From: Guptibacillus hwajinpoensis
GTDB taxonomy: Bacteria > Bacillota > Bacilli > Bacillales > Guptibacillaceae
Assembly (NCBI RefSeq): GCF_020524165.1
Contig: NZ_JAIVKU010000004.1
Coordinates: forward strand, 682,001 to 746,000
Reading direction: 5' to 3'
DNA: 64,000 nt
Numbering within the stretch: the stretch's first letter is position 1; each line of letters begins with the position of its first letter. The translations under genes and the position numbers were made by a program. Of the stretch, positions 44,810 to 53,162 are shown in pieces. The notes below the pieces were generated by a model. It was not told the origin of the DNA, made no database searches, and saw only the letters and a list, made by a program, of their open reading frames with translations.

Positions 44810-45040
44810 TTCTACTTCCCATTCATATTCGTCTAATAGCTCCATTAAATAATAGTACTGCTTCTTACTTCGGAAGTCACTTTCTTTCCAATTGGATCGA
44901 ATCCAAGTCGTTAGTTCTGCAGCGGAATTAAATATTTCTCCACTCGTATCCGCTTTTCTTATCATATAGCGGCCATTTTCTTCATCAATGGTTACTTCAC
45001 AAGGATAAGCGCTATCTTTTGAATACAAGTTGTACTCCAT
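44798..45040 (-). CDS. Small conserved-type protein of the pyrimidine operon, 80 aa
   Basis: This acidic soluble protein has an antiparallel beta start (EYNLYSKDSAYPCEVTIDEE, then GRYMIRKAD) and a helical end with ELTTWIRSNWKE and LMELLDEYEWEVE. It has no catalytic motif. It lies 14 bp after the 76-aa gene and is the last gene before a strong terminator, preceded by a GGAGGGG box. Being last in the uracil-degradation operon, it may serve the enzymes or the permease. The family is not recognised. Confidence 0.75.
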   Translation of the reverse strand: MEYNLYSKDSAYPCEVTIDEENGRYMIRKADTSGEIFNSAAELTTWIRSNWKESDFRSKKQYYYLMELLDEYEWEVETGQ

Positions 45041-45054
45041 TTCTTCCCCCCTCC

Positions 45055-45285
45055 TTAAGTAACGGATTGGATCTGCTTTAATAGAAGAGCTGAGAAATAT
45101 TTTCTCCCATCTGCTGTCTGAATATGAAGAGTTTCATTAGAAATTTCATCTGACTTAACATCCTTTAAAATAAACTCGATAAACGCACCGCTCAAATTCT
45201 CTGTAATTCCATTAATGCGATAGCCGCGATCAATAAAGTAGTCGATCTTCTCTCGTTCAATCAAGTATTGCTGATGCTCTCTCAT
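45055..45285 (-). CDS. Small hypothetical protein of the pyrimidine operon, 76 aa
   Basis: ATG 45285 has AAGGGAGG within the last codons of the permease gene and starts 4 bp after the permease stop. The longer frame from 45312 is not preferred. The product begins MREHQQYLIEREKIDYFIDR and continues as a beta-rich domain (IEFILKDVKSDE, LHIQTADGRKY). No signal peptide or membrane segment. The tight coupling to the permease suggests a linked role; the family is not recognised. Confidence 0.75.
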   Translation of the reverse strand: MREHQQYLIEREKIDYFIDRGYRINGITENLSGAFIEFILKDVKSDEISNETLHIQTADGRKYFSALLLKQIQSVT

Positions 45286-45289
45286 TAGT

Positions 45290-46771
45290 TTACCTCCCTT
45301 CGTCAAGTGCACTCCCTACTTCTTGTACAGCCTGCGATTCACTACCGCTTACGATAACCCAATCACGTCCAACCGTAATTCCGAGGTATTTTTCGTCACT
45401 TGGATCATCCAATTCTGCTTGTTTGTATTTTTTGAACCACCAGTACTTAGCTAAAACATAATAAGTACCTGCACCTACGAGAAATCCCACTAAAAATGAG
45501 TAATTCGAAAGAAAGTAGGCAGCTAATCCACCGATAATCCAGGCAATAAACCCTGCCAAATTCACGCCATTCATATATCGATATTGGCCGTTTTGCTCAT
45601 ATAAGTCTGGCACATTAACTCTTCTCTTTCGTATAAGATAATAATCAGCGAAGAGAATACCAACAATTGCGGATAAGATGCCACCAACGATCAATAGAAT
45701 GGGAATGAGGATATTAAATAGGCTCCACGGCTGTACCACTGATCCAACAATCCCTGCTATAAATACCCCCGCCCAAAAAGGAACTTTTGGACCACCTACA
45801 TTTGAGAAAATGGTTGCAGCTGGCACGAGATTTGCGGACACATTTGTAGACCACTGTGCGAGAACAATCATTAATAGAAGTACACCCAAAATCAAACCGG
45901 TCGCCGCCTCTTGAAGCGCTACTACTGGATCGTAATTTGATACAGCAATGTACGACACACCACCGATCACGACCATAAAGGTTTGCGTAATTGGTAAAGC
46001 GACCATACTCCCGACAAGCGTTCCTTTATTTCGTTTCACCCAACTGCGTTCAAACTTAGGGGCTTTAATGAAGCGTGATATTGAAGGAATATCAGCTGAA
46101 ATTGTTGCCCAGAATCCCATGTTACTAAAAATGACGACGAGAAAAGCGGTAACAGCAGCCCCTCCTGTAACAGGACTTTCAATCCATGCCCACACTTCTC
46201 GCCCCTCTGCAACAGCCTGATCTGAAAGAGAAGCATACATCCAAACTGAAATAATGATAATAACCGGGGCAGCAAGATCTGCGAATCGTTCTACAGCCTT
46301 AATACCAAGTGCTGTATTCACCAGTTGTACAGTAGCAAAAATAAGGAAACAAATGAACCAGTTATCAAATCCAAATAAAACGTTTAAAATCGCATTCATA
46401 GCCGTTGCACCAAAGTAAGTATTGATTCCAAACCAAAATGAGGCTGCAAGTCCTCTAACGATAGAGGGGATGTGGGTGCCAATTGTTCCAAAAGGCGCTC
46501 TCATATAGACGGGAAAAGATAATCCGTGTTCAATGCCAATATCCCCTATGACGGTAATAAACAATCCAATTCCAATGGTTCCAATAATTGTTGCAACGAC
46601 TACCCAGGTCAGTGATAAAGATTGAACCCCGGCTCCACCGATGGCAAACGCTGCAAGTACTACAGCCATCCCAACCCACATCATCGCAAACCCACCGGTT
46701 CCGATTTTTTTATCTTTATGAGCAATTGGCAAAAGATCCGGTGATTTTAAATAGCTTTCCTCTTTTTTCAT
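45290..46771 (-). CDS. NCS1-family nucleobase:cation symporter
   Basis: This is a 493-aa membrane protein with 12 hydrophobic segments. It belongs to the PucI/FurE/Mhp1 type family: N-terminal WVGMAVVLAAFAIGG (about 30-44), GLSFPVYMRAPFG (about 83-95), and the central loop SADIPSISRFIKAPK (about 229). This family imports allantoin, uracil, thymine, cytosine or hydantoins with Na+ or H+. Position directly after the dihydropyrimidinase gene (25 bp) makes uracil/thymine or dihydrouracil the probable cargo. ATG behind AAAAGGAGAT. Confidence 0.9.
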   Translation of the reverse strand: MKKEESYLKSPDLLPIAHKDKKIGTGGFAMMWVGMAVVLAAFAIGGAGVQSLSLTWVVVATIIGTIGIGLFITVIGDIGIEHGLSFPVYMRAPFGTIGTHIPSIVRGLAASFWFGINTYFGATAMNAILNVLFGFDNWFICFLIFATVQLVNTALGIKAVERFADLAAPVIIIISVWMYASLSDQAVAEGREVWAWIESPVTGGAAVTAFLVVIFSNMGFWATISADIPSISRFIKAPKFERSWVKRNKGTLVGSMVALPITQTFMVVIGGVSYIAVSNYDPVVALQEAATGLILGVLLLMIVLAQWSTNVSANLVPAATIFSNVGGPKVPFWAGVFIAGIVGSVVQPWSLFNILIPILLIVGGILSAIVGILFADYYLIRKRRVNVPDLYEQNGQYRYMNGVNLAGFIAWIIGGLAAYFLSNYSFLVGFLVGAGTYYVLAKYWWFKKYKQAELDDPSDEKYLGITVGRDWVIVSGSESQAVQEVGSALDEGR

Positions 46772-46795
46772 TCAGCTATCTCCTTTTTCATTCTC

Positions 46796-48214
46796 TTACT
46801 GGATCATCATCGGCTTGTCTGCCATGTTTGTCGTCTTGCCGTACTTTGCTCGTTTCAAATATTGTCCTGAACCTGGTGTTCCAATAAATTGTTTGTTTTT
46901 AATAACAAACTCTCCTCTTACAAGAACGGTTTCTGGCTCACCAGTCACTTCCATCCCTTCGAAAGCATTGTAGTCAACTGCCATATGGTGGGTATCGACA
47001 GAAATTTTTCGTTTTGTTTCTGGATTAAAAATAACTAAATCGGCGTCTGCTCCAATCGAAATGGTTCCTTTCTTTGGAAATAATCCAAATAGCTTAGCTG
47101 ATTTTGTAGAAGTAATATCGACAAACTGATTTAATGAGATTCTGCCTTTTCGAACTCCTTCTGAAAAAAGAATGCTAAATCGATCTTCAATCATAGGACC
47201 GCCATTAGGAATTTTCGTAAAATCATCTCGTCCAAGATCTTTTTGTCCATTAAAATCAAAAGAGCACTGATCCGAACCAATTGTTTCTAGCTGTCCCGTC
47301 CTAAGGGCATTCCAGAGTGCCTCTTGATTCCACTTTTCACGGAGTGGTGGGCTCCATACATATTTTGCTCCTTCAAAATTTGGTTTTTCTAAATAAGATT
47401 GATCGAGCACAAGATACTGCGGGCATGTTTCCCCATGGATGTCATAGCCTTTCTTTCTTGCTTCTGCAATTTTATCTGCTGCTTCTTTACAGCTAACATG
47501 AACAACATATAATTGAGATGAAGCAAGACCCGTTAATTGTGCAGCACGCCCGGTCGCCTCTCCTTCCACTTCAGGTGGTCTTGTAAGAGCATGGTAAATT
47601 GGCTCTGTCTGTCCCTTGGCTAACGCTTCTTTCGTTAAATATTCGATGACATCTCCATTTTCTGCATGAACCATAACAAGCGCTCCATGTTCTTTCGCAG
47701 CTAATAGCGTACGATAAAGGGTTTCATCATCTGCTTGAAAGACGTTTTTATACGCCATAAATACTTTAAAAGATGTAATTCCTTCTTGATTAATCACATC
47801 AGGTAATTGATCCAATACCTCATCATTAATCTCACTAATCATTAAATGAAAGCTATAGTCGATAACAGATTTATTTTTTGATTTGTCATGCCAAGTTTTA
47901 ATTGCTTCAGAAAGAGGTTTCCCTTTTTCAGTAAGACAAAAATCAATGACAGAAGTTGTACCACCAAATGCTGCTGCAATCGTTCCAGTTTCAAAATCAT
48001 CCTTTGTTACTGTGCCGCCAAATGGCATTTCAAGATGTGTATGGGGATCAATCCCGCCAGGAAACACATAGCGGTCAGTCGCATCTATTACTTCGGCACC
48101 ATCTGCTTCAATGTTTATTCCGATAGAAGAGATGACACCATCTGAAATAAGAATATCTGCCTGATACGTTTCGCTTGCCGTTACAATCGTTCCATTCCGA
48201 ATGATTTTTTTCAT
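46796..48214 (-). CDS. hydA: Dihydropyrimidinase
   Basis: This 472-aa amidohydrolase opens dihydrouracil to N-carbamoyl-beta-alanine (and dihydrothymine likewise). Metal ligands are H58 and H60 (DPHTHLEMP), carboxylated K150 (TSFKVFMAYK), H183 (VHAENGD), and the later His in VHVSC (about 238). YKNVF carries the tyrosine (Y155) of the substrate-binding loop. Length and motifs fit D-hydantoinase/dihydropyrimidinase, and the neighbours decide in favour of the pyrimidine role. Sixteen bp separate it from preA upstream. Confidence 0.94.
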   Translation of the reverse strand: MKKIIRNGTIVTASETYQADILISDGVISSIGINIEADGAEVIDATDRYVFPGGIDPHTHLEMPFGGTVTKDDFETGTIAAAFGGTTSVIDFCLTEKGKPLSEAIKTWHDKSKNKSVIDYSFHLMISEINDEVLDQLPDVINQEGITSFKVFMAYKNVFQADDETLYRTLLAAKEHGALVMVHAENGDVIEYLTKEALAKGQTEPIYHALTRPPEVEGEATGRAAQLTGLASSQLYVVHVSCKEAADKIAEARKKGYDIHGETCPQYLVLDQSYLEKPNFEGAKYVWSPPLREKWNQEALWNALRTGQLETIGSDQCSFDFNGQKDLGRDDFTKIPNGGPMIEDRFSILFSEGVRKGRISLNQFVDITSTKSAKLFGLFPKKGTISIGADADLVIFNPETKRKISVDTHHMAVDYNAFEGMEVTGEPETVLVRGEFVIKNKQFIGTPGSGQYLKRAKYGKTTNMADKPMMIQ

Positions 48215-48229
48215 TTTAAGTCCTCCTAC

Positions 48230-49510
48230 TTATTTGGTTACTTTACGTTCTTTGAGCGAACCGATGAGAGATTGACGTTCGTTCCACGTCATCGGTGGCA
48301 AGTCATTTTTTAGCTCTACCATATCAATAGCTCCATCAACAGGACAGACGATTGAACATAAGTTACACCCAACACAATCTTCTTCTCTTACTTGAAGAAT
48401 GGCATGGCCGTTTGGATCGTTTAACATGTCGATACATTGGTGAGAAGTATCTTCACAGGCAATATGGCATTTATTACAATTGATGCAGACGTCATTATTA
48501 ATCCTCGCGACTACTTTATAATTGAGGTCGAGATTTCCCCAGTCTGAAAAGGTAGGGACAGATTTTCCAATAATGTCTTGAACTGAAAGAATGCCTCGTT
48601 CATCAAGGTAAGTAGACAAACCGTCGATAAGATCTTCGACAATGCGGAAACCGTGGTGCATCGCTGCCGTACAAATTTGAACATTGCTTGCGCCCATTAA
48701 CATAAATTCAATCGCATTCTGCCAATTAGATACGCCACCCATACCAGAAATCGGGACATTAATACGACTATTTCTTGCACATTCACTGACCATGTTTAAT
48801 GCGATAGGCTTCACTGCAGGTCCACAATATCCACCATGAGCTCCCTTTCCTCCAACATGCGGAATCGGTAGCCATGTATCAATATCTACTCCTGCAAGAC
48901 TATTAATCGTATTAATCATACTGACAGCATCAGCTCCACCTCTTACTGCAGCCTCAGCCGTGGCGGTAATATCCGTAATATTAGGTGTTAACTTAACAAT
49001 AACTGGTGTTTCAGCCGCTTCTTTTGCCCAATAGGTTTGCTTTTCTACAAGTTCAGGCACTTGCCCGGACGCAGATCCCATTCCTCGTTCAGCCATTCCA
49101 TGAGGACAACCAAAGTTAAGTTCGAGACCATCTACACCAGCCGCCTCTGTCTTTTTAACAATTTCATGCCATGCCTCTTGATTTGGCTCAACCATTAACG
49201 AAGCAACAACGGCGTGATTCGGAAATTTTTTCTTTGTTTCATAGATTTCCTTCAAATTCACTTCCAGCGGTCGATCCGTAATGAGCTCAATATTATTAAA
49301 TCCTGCTACCCGTTGACCATTAAAGTGAACGGCTGCGTATCTTGAAGAAACATTCAAAATCGGATCCCCTAGCGTTTTCCAAACAGCCCCTCCCCATCCT
49401 GCTTCAAATGCACGCTGTACTTGATAGCCTGAATTAGTCGGTGGTGCAGATGCGAGCCAAAATGGGTTCGGTGAAGTAATCCCCGCAAGATTCGTTCTAA
49501 GATCTGCCAT
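48230..49510 (-). CDS. preA: NAD-dependent dihydropyrimidine dehydrogenase subunit PreA
   Basis: This is a 426-aa protein: an FMN-binding TIM barrel (residues 1-320) and a C-terminal two 4Fe-4S ferredoxin domain, CINCNKCHIAC (about 340) and CVGCNLCSIVCP (about 379). It reduces uracil and thymine to the dihydro forms using electrons from PreT. The active-site loop CPHGMAERGMGSASGQ (135-150) aligns with the DPD loop in which a Cys acts as acid. Here that place is S148, a difference worth noting although bacterial versions vary. 20 bp after preT. ATG with AGAAGGGGGA upstream. Confidence 0.94.
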   Translation of the reverse strand: MADLRTNLAGITSPNPFWLASAPPTNSGYQVQRAFEAGWGGAVWKTLGDPILNVSSRYAAVHFNGQRVAGFNNIELITDRPLEVNLKEIYETKKKFPNHAVVASLMVEPNQEAWHEIVKKTEAAGVDGLELNFGCPHGMAERGMGSASGQVPELVEKQTYWAKEAAETPVIVKLTPNITDITATAEAAVRGGADAVSMINTINSLAGVDIDTWLPIPHVGGKGAHGGYCGPAVKPIALNMVSECARNSRINVPISGMGGVSNWQNAIEFMLMGASNVQICTAAMHHGFRIVEDLIDGLSTYLDERGILSVQDIIGKSVPTFSDWGNLDLNYKVVARINNDVCINCNKCHIACEDTSHQCIDMLNDPNGHAILQVREEDCVGCNLCSIVCPVDGAIDMVELKNDLPPMTWNERQSLIGSLKERKVTK

Positions 49511-49530
49511 CGCTATTCCCCCTTCTCCTG

Positions 49531-50892
49531 TTATGCTGAGTACGTTTCTTTTAAACTTTCATGCATATGATAAGCAGCTGTTTTCCCCTGTTGTGCTGCG
49601 GAAACGACCATGGCTTCCCCCTGACCTTTCCCAAAGATCACATCTCCACATGCATAGATTTTTGGATTCGATGTTTCCATCGTATCTGGGTTAATTAAAA
49701 TGACGCCTTCGTTGTGTGCAAGACCAAGATCTTCAATAAAAGACAAATGACGCCTTTGGCCAATCGCCTTTACAATCGCATCGCATTCTATTAAAAATTC
49801 AGAGTTTCGGATAGGTTCTGTTCTTCTTCTTCCATCTTCAGCCGCTTCTGAAAGCTTCATTTTAACGCATTTCATTCCTTTTACTTGTCCTGCTTCATTT
49901 GTGAGGATTTCGACCGGCTGTGTTAGCCAGCGAAACTCAACCCCATCTTGTTTAGCAAACTCGTATTCAAAATCATAGGCGGTCATTTCTTGTTCGGATC
50001 GACGATAAAGAATTTTCACATTTGCTGCTCCAAGTCGAACGGAGCAAGTAGCACCATCGATTGCGGTATTACCCGCGCCAATCACAACAACTTTCTTATC
50101 TCTTAAGTGAGTTGGAAATGGTGCGTCTTTCGTCATCTTAACGAGTTCAATCGCATCATAAACGCCCTCCGCATTTTCTCCTGGAATTTGAAGATCAGGG
50201 ACGTTTGCCATTCCAATTGCTAAAATCACGCGATCATTCGTTGAAAGAAGCTCATTAATTGGAATATCTTTTCCAATCCTTACACCCGTTTTAATCGTAA
50301 CGCCCAGTTTTTCGATTTGCTCAACTTCCCATAAAGATATTGCCTTTGGTAAGCGGAAGGAGACGATACCATACGTATCGAGACCACCAGCTTGCTTTTC
50401 AGCTTCATAAACCGTCACACTATATCCAAGCAGAGCAAGCTCGCGAGCAGCAGATAATCCCGCTGGACCGCCACCTACAATGGCGACTTTCTTACCATTC
50501 GGTTGTCCTTCTTTAAATAGGACTTGATCATTTTTTATTGCCCAATCAGTAGCATACCTTTGAAGGTTTCCGATTAAAATTGGTTTCGTCGAATGATTAA
50601 GTACGCAAGCACCTTCACATAGTTCTTCAGTTGGACAAACTCTTGCACAGCTCGCCCCTACTGGATTGGCTGTCATAATTGTTTTAGCGGAACCTTTCAT
50701 ATTACCTGACGCGATTTTCTTAATAAAGGTAGGAATATCAATGCCAGTTGGACACGCCTGGATGCACGGAGCATCGTAACAATAGAGACACCTTTGGGAT
50801 TCTTGAAAAGCTTCCTGGTTCGTGAGCGGTGGTGTGACTTCGGTAAATCGTTTCTGAAGCTCCTTTTGAATGATTGGTTCGCTAGTACTCAT
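49531..50892 (-). CDS. preT: NAD-dependent dihydropyrimidine dehydrogenase subunit PreT
   Basis: This is a 453-aa flavoprotein of the glutamate-synthase small-subunit type. The N-terminal Fe-S part has CLYCYDAPCIQACPTGIDIP (36-55) and CARVCPTEELCEGAC (about 82-96). The FAD site VGGGPAGLSAA is near 140 and the NAD(P)H site VIGAGNTAIDGA near 268. C-terminal YACGDVIFGKGQGE follows. It takes electrons from NADH and passes them to PreA. ATG with a GGGGGGA box. A terminator-like hairpin stands between it and the amidase gene upstream. Confidence 0.93.
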   Translation of the reverse strand: MSTSEPIIQKELQKRFTEVTPPLTNQEAFQESQRCLYCYDAPCIQACPTGIDIPTFIKKIASGNMKGSAKTIMTANPVGASCARVCPTEELCEGACVLNHSTKPILIGNLQRYATDWAIKNDQVLFKEGQPNGKKVAIVGGGPAGLSAARELALLGYSVTVYEAEKQAGGLDTYGIVSFRLPKAISLWEVEQIEKLGVTIKTGVRIGKDIPINELLSTNDRVILAIGMANVPDLQIPGENAEGVYDAIELVKMTKDAPFPTHLRDKKVVVIGAGNTAIDGATCSVRLGAANVKILYRRSEQEMTAYDFEYEFAKQDGVEFRWLTQPVEILTNEAGQVKGMKCVKMKLSEAAEDGRRRTEPIRNSEFLIECDAIVKAIGQRRHLSFIEDLGLAHNEGVILINPDTMETSNPKIYACGDVIFGKGQGEAMVVSAAQQGKTAAYHMHESLKETYSA

Positions 50893-50946
50893 ATGGGTCC
50901 CCCCTATAATTAAAATGAACTTTGTTCTGCAAGAGCTTTAAATGAA

Positions 50947-50975
50947 AAAGCAGGTGGCCAAGCCACACCTGCTTT
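50947..50975 (-). terminator. Terminator between the amidase gene and preT
   Basis: AAAGCAGGTG/CACCTGCTTT, then TTTTTCATTT on the minus strand, 9 bp after the amidase stop. It implies that the first pathway gene is at least partly a separate unit. Confidence 0.85.
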
Positions 50976-50983
50976 CATTTTCC

Positions 50984-51874
50984 TTAAGGCAATAATGACG
51001 TCATTTCTCCGTAAGTTTCTGGACGGCGATCACGATAGAATTGCCATGTATCTCGAACTTCACGAATCATTTTTTTATTCACTTCACCGATAATGACTTC
51101 ATCTTCATCACGCGAGCCCATCGCAACAAAATTGCCACGTGGATCTACCAAATAGGACTGGCCATAAAATTCCCCCATATTCCATGGGCCTTCAGTCCCG
51201 ACGCGATTAATTGCTCCCAGATAGTATCCGTTCGCAACAGCATGAGCTGGCTGCTCAAGCTTCCATAAATATTCAGAAAGTCCAGCTACTGTAGCGGAAG
51301 GATTAAAAACAATTTCTGCTCCGTTTAAGCCAAGTAAGCGAGCTCCTTCAGGAAAGTGACGATCATAACAAATGTATACGCCAATTTTACCGAAAGCTGT
51401 ATCAAATACAGGATATCCAAGGTTTCCTGGCTTAAAATAATACTTTTCCCAGAAGCCGTGTCCGTTGTCCCCAACCGCTACGTGAGGAATATGTTGCTTT
51501 CGGTATTTTCCAAGATAGGAACCGTCCGCATCAAGCACAGCTGCTGTGTTGTAATAGGTCGATATCCCTTCACGTTCATAAATAGGTAATACGATCACGA
51601 TTCCAAGTTCACGTGCAAGTGCTTGGAATCTTACCGTGGTCGGACCCTCAGGAATTTCCTCTGCCGCGTCGTACCACTTCGTATTCTGCTCTGCACAAAA
51701 ATACGGTCCGTAGAAAATCTCCTGTAAACAGACAATTTGAGCTCCCTTTTCACTTGCTTCTCTTACAAGCTGAATATGTTTTTCTATGGCTTTTTGTTTA
51801 TGCAGTTCAACCAGTTCGTTGCCATCGACTTCATTTTTTGCCTGAATCAAGCCAATTTTCACTGAATCTGACAT
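50984..51874 (-). CDS. Nitrilase-family N-carbamoyl-beta-alanine amidohydrolase (beta-ureidopropionase)
   Basis: This is a 296-aa carbon-nitrogen hydrolase. The catalytic triad is E52 (LQEIFYGPYF), K126 (YRKQHIPH) and C169 (VYICYDRHFPEGAR). CQEIFYGPYF-type and RHFPEGAR sequences are close to plant N-carbamoylputrescine amidases and bacterial beta-ureidopropionases. In this locus the substrate is most simply N-carbamoyl-beta-alanine, giving beta-alanine, CO2 and NH3. ATG 51874 with GGGAGGG upstream. First gene of the locus, with its own terminator. Confidence 0.9.
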   Translation of the reverse strand: MSDSVKIGLIQAKNEVDGNELVELHKQKAIEKHIQLVREASEKGAQIVCLQEIFYGPYFCAEQNTKWYDAAEEIPEGPTTVRFQALARELGIVIVLPIYEREGISTYYNTAAVLDADGSYLGKYRKQHIPHVAVGDNGHGFWEKYYFKPGNLGYPVFDTAFGKIGVYICYDRHFPEGARLLGLNGAEIVFNPSATVAGLSEYLWKLEQPAHAVANGYYLGAINRVGTEGPWNMGEFYGQSYLVDPRGNFVAMGSRDEDEVIIGEVNKKMIREVRDTWQFYRDRRPETYGEMTSLLP

Positions 51875-51947
51875 ATGTATACCCTCCCATTCGAATAATT
51901 AACTGAATTTTCTTTCTAATAAAAGTGTAGAAGATTCAATTCATTGA

Positions 51948-51965
51948 TACACTATACAAAGTGTA
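51948..51965 (-). promoter_or_regulatory. Candidate promoter/operator of the pyrimidine locus
   Basis: TACACT and AGTGTA are perfect 6-bp arms with 6-bp spacer, overlapping a possible -10 (TATAGT on the minus strand) with TTGTGC 18 bp further upstream. It lies about 75 bp before the amidase start and could bind the PucR-type regulator. Confidence 0.4.
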
Positions 51966-52029
51966 AAATGAAACGCACAAAAAACTAGCATACTGTCGCA
52001 AGTAAGAAAGTTAGATAGAGTAGTAAAAA

Positions 52030-52081
52030 AAACAGCTTAAGAAAAGTGCGTCTTACCATGCACTGATAACTTAAGCTGTTT
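52030..52081 (-). terminator. Nested terminator of the lipoprotein nucleosidase gene
   Basis: Outer arms AAACAGCTTAAG and CTTAAGCTGTTT (12 bp) enclose inner arms AGTGC/GCACT. On the minus strand eight T follow. Confidence 0.85.
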
Positions 52082-52103
52082 CTTGTTAAAACCCCGGCGG
52101 ATT

Positions 52104-52985
52104 TTAGTTATTTTCTTGATTCTTTATATACTGTTGGACAACTTTGTAAACATACTCCTGATTCGCTTCAGCGGTATTTGGGTTGTATTCTCCTCCGTTT
52201 ACTTTATTATTTGAAAGAATACGAATCCCAAGGAAAGGTACGTCGTAGGCTTGAGCAATTTGTGCTCCTGCAGCGCCTTCCATTTCTTCAACGGAAGTAC
52301 CATACTTCTCATGAAACCAATTAATACGATCAATTTCATTATTCCACACGTCGGCAGAACCGATCGTTCCTTCCACAACTTTTCCTTTTTGATAGTCATC
52401 TTTTACAGCGTTTGCTGCAGAAAGTAAGTCTGGGTCTCCTTCAAAGTAGCGAATATTTTCTGCATCAGGATCCTCTCCTGCGCTACCCTCAGAAGCCATT
52501 AAATCCATTGGCTTCCATTCCGTTGGCTTTATACCTTCATCCGTATTCAAGTTAACCGTTTTTAGAGATCCGGTGTTCGTCGTTCTTTTACCTAAAACGA
52601 TATCAAATACATCTAATTCTGGGTCATGGCCACCCGAAGTCCCCTGGTTGATAATCGCAAGTGGATTGTACTTCTCGATTGCTACGGCTGTTGCAGCAGC
52701 CGTATTTTCCATACCTTTTCCTGTCTTTGCAACGATCACTGGATAATCATCTACCGTTCCTTTATAAAAAACAAATGATCCTGAAGTTTCTTCTGTCACA
52801 TTCTCTAATCTTTCTGCAAATTCTTCTGCTTCAATTGGCATTGGCCCCTGAACAAGAATGGGCCGCTCCGTTGTCTCTTGCTCTGCAGAAGATTCTGATT
52901 CAGAGTTACATGCTGACAAAACAACTAGCAAAAGTAAAGTTAGCATCATTGTTGCTACGTATTTTTTAATCAATGGTTTCCTCAT
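52104..52985 (-). CDS. Secreted lipoprotein of the nucleosidase/purine phosphorylase (PNP_UDP_1) fold
   Basis: This is a 293-aa protein with a lipoprotein signal: basic KPLIKK, hydrophobic 10-23, lipobox LSAC with C26. The Ser/Glu-rich linker is followed by an MTA/SAH nucleosidase-like domain: AKTGKGMENTAAATAVAIEK (about 87-106), NQGTSGGH (113-120), EEMEG (233-237). In E. coli MTAN the purine-contacting catalytic Asp follows the Ser of ISD; here the place reads SNNKV (258-262), with Asn as in 6-oxopurine nucleoside phosphorylases. A guanine-type riboswitch lies upstream. Likely role: splitting guanosine/inosine or related nucleosides outside the membrane. The standard MTAN annotation is less likely. 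Confidence 0.8.
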   Translation of the reverse strand: MRKPLIKKYVATMMLTLLLLVVLSACNSESESSAEQETTERPILVQGPMPIEAEEFAERLENVTEETSGSFVFYKGTVDDYPVIVAKTGKGMENTAAATAVAIEKYNPLAIINQGTSGGHDPELDVFDIVLGKRTTNTGSLKTVNLNTDEGIKPTEWKPMDLMASEGSAGEDPDAENIRYFEGDPDLLSAANAVKDDYQKGKVVEGTIGSADVWNNEIDRINWFHEKYGTSVEEMEGAAGAQIAQAYDVPFLGIRILSNNKVNGGEYNPNTAEANQEYVYKVVQQYIKNQENN

Positions 52986-53113
52986 GGCTGCTCTCTCCCT
53001 AGTATGTAAGTTCGGATACTTTTTTTAAATAAACACGATCATCTGACAGACTAACCTTTCTTTTGCTGCTCCCTTCTTAAATATCATTCTCGTATTCATG
53101 AAAAATAAAAAAA

Positions 53114-53145
53114 GTCTGGATGGTGTAATGTTCTACCCTCCAGAC
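53114..53145 (-). terminator. Riboswitch expression-platform terminator
   Basis: GTCTGGA/TCCAGAC with GGT/ACC further in, then seven T on the minus strand. It lies 129 bp before the lipoprotein start and downstream of the guanine aptamer, where a ligand-controlled terminator is expected. Confidence 0.8.
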
Positions 53146-53162
53146 CACGAAAGTTCAAGTAT

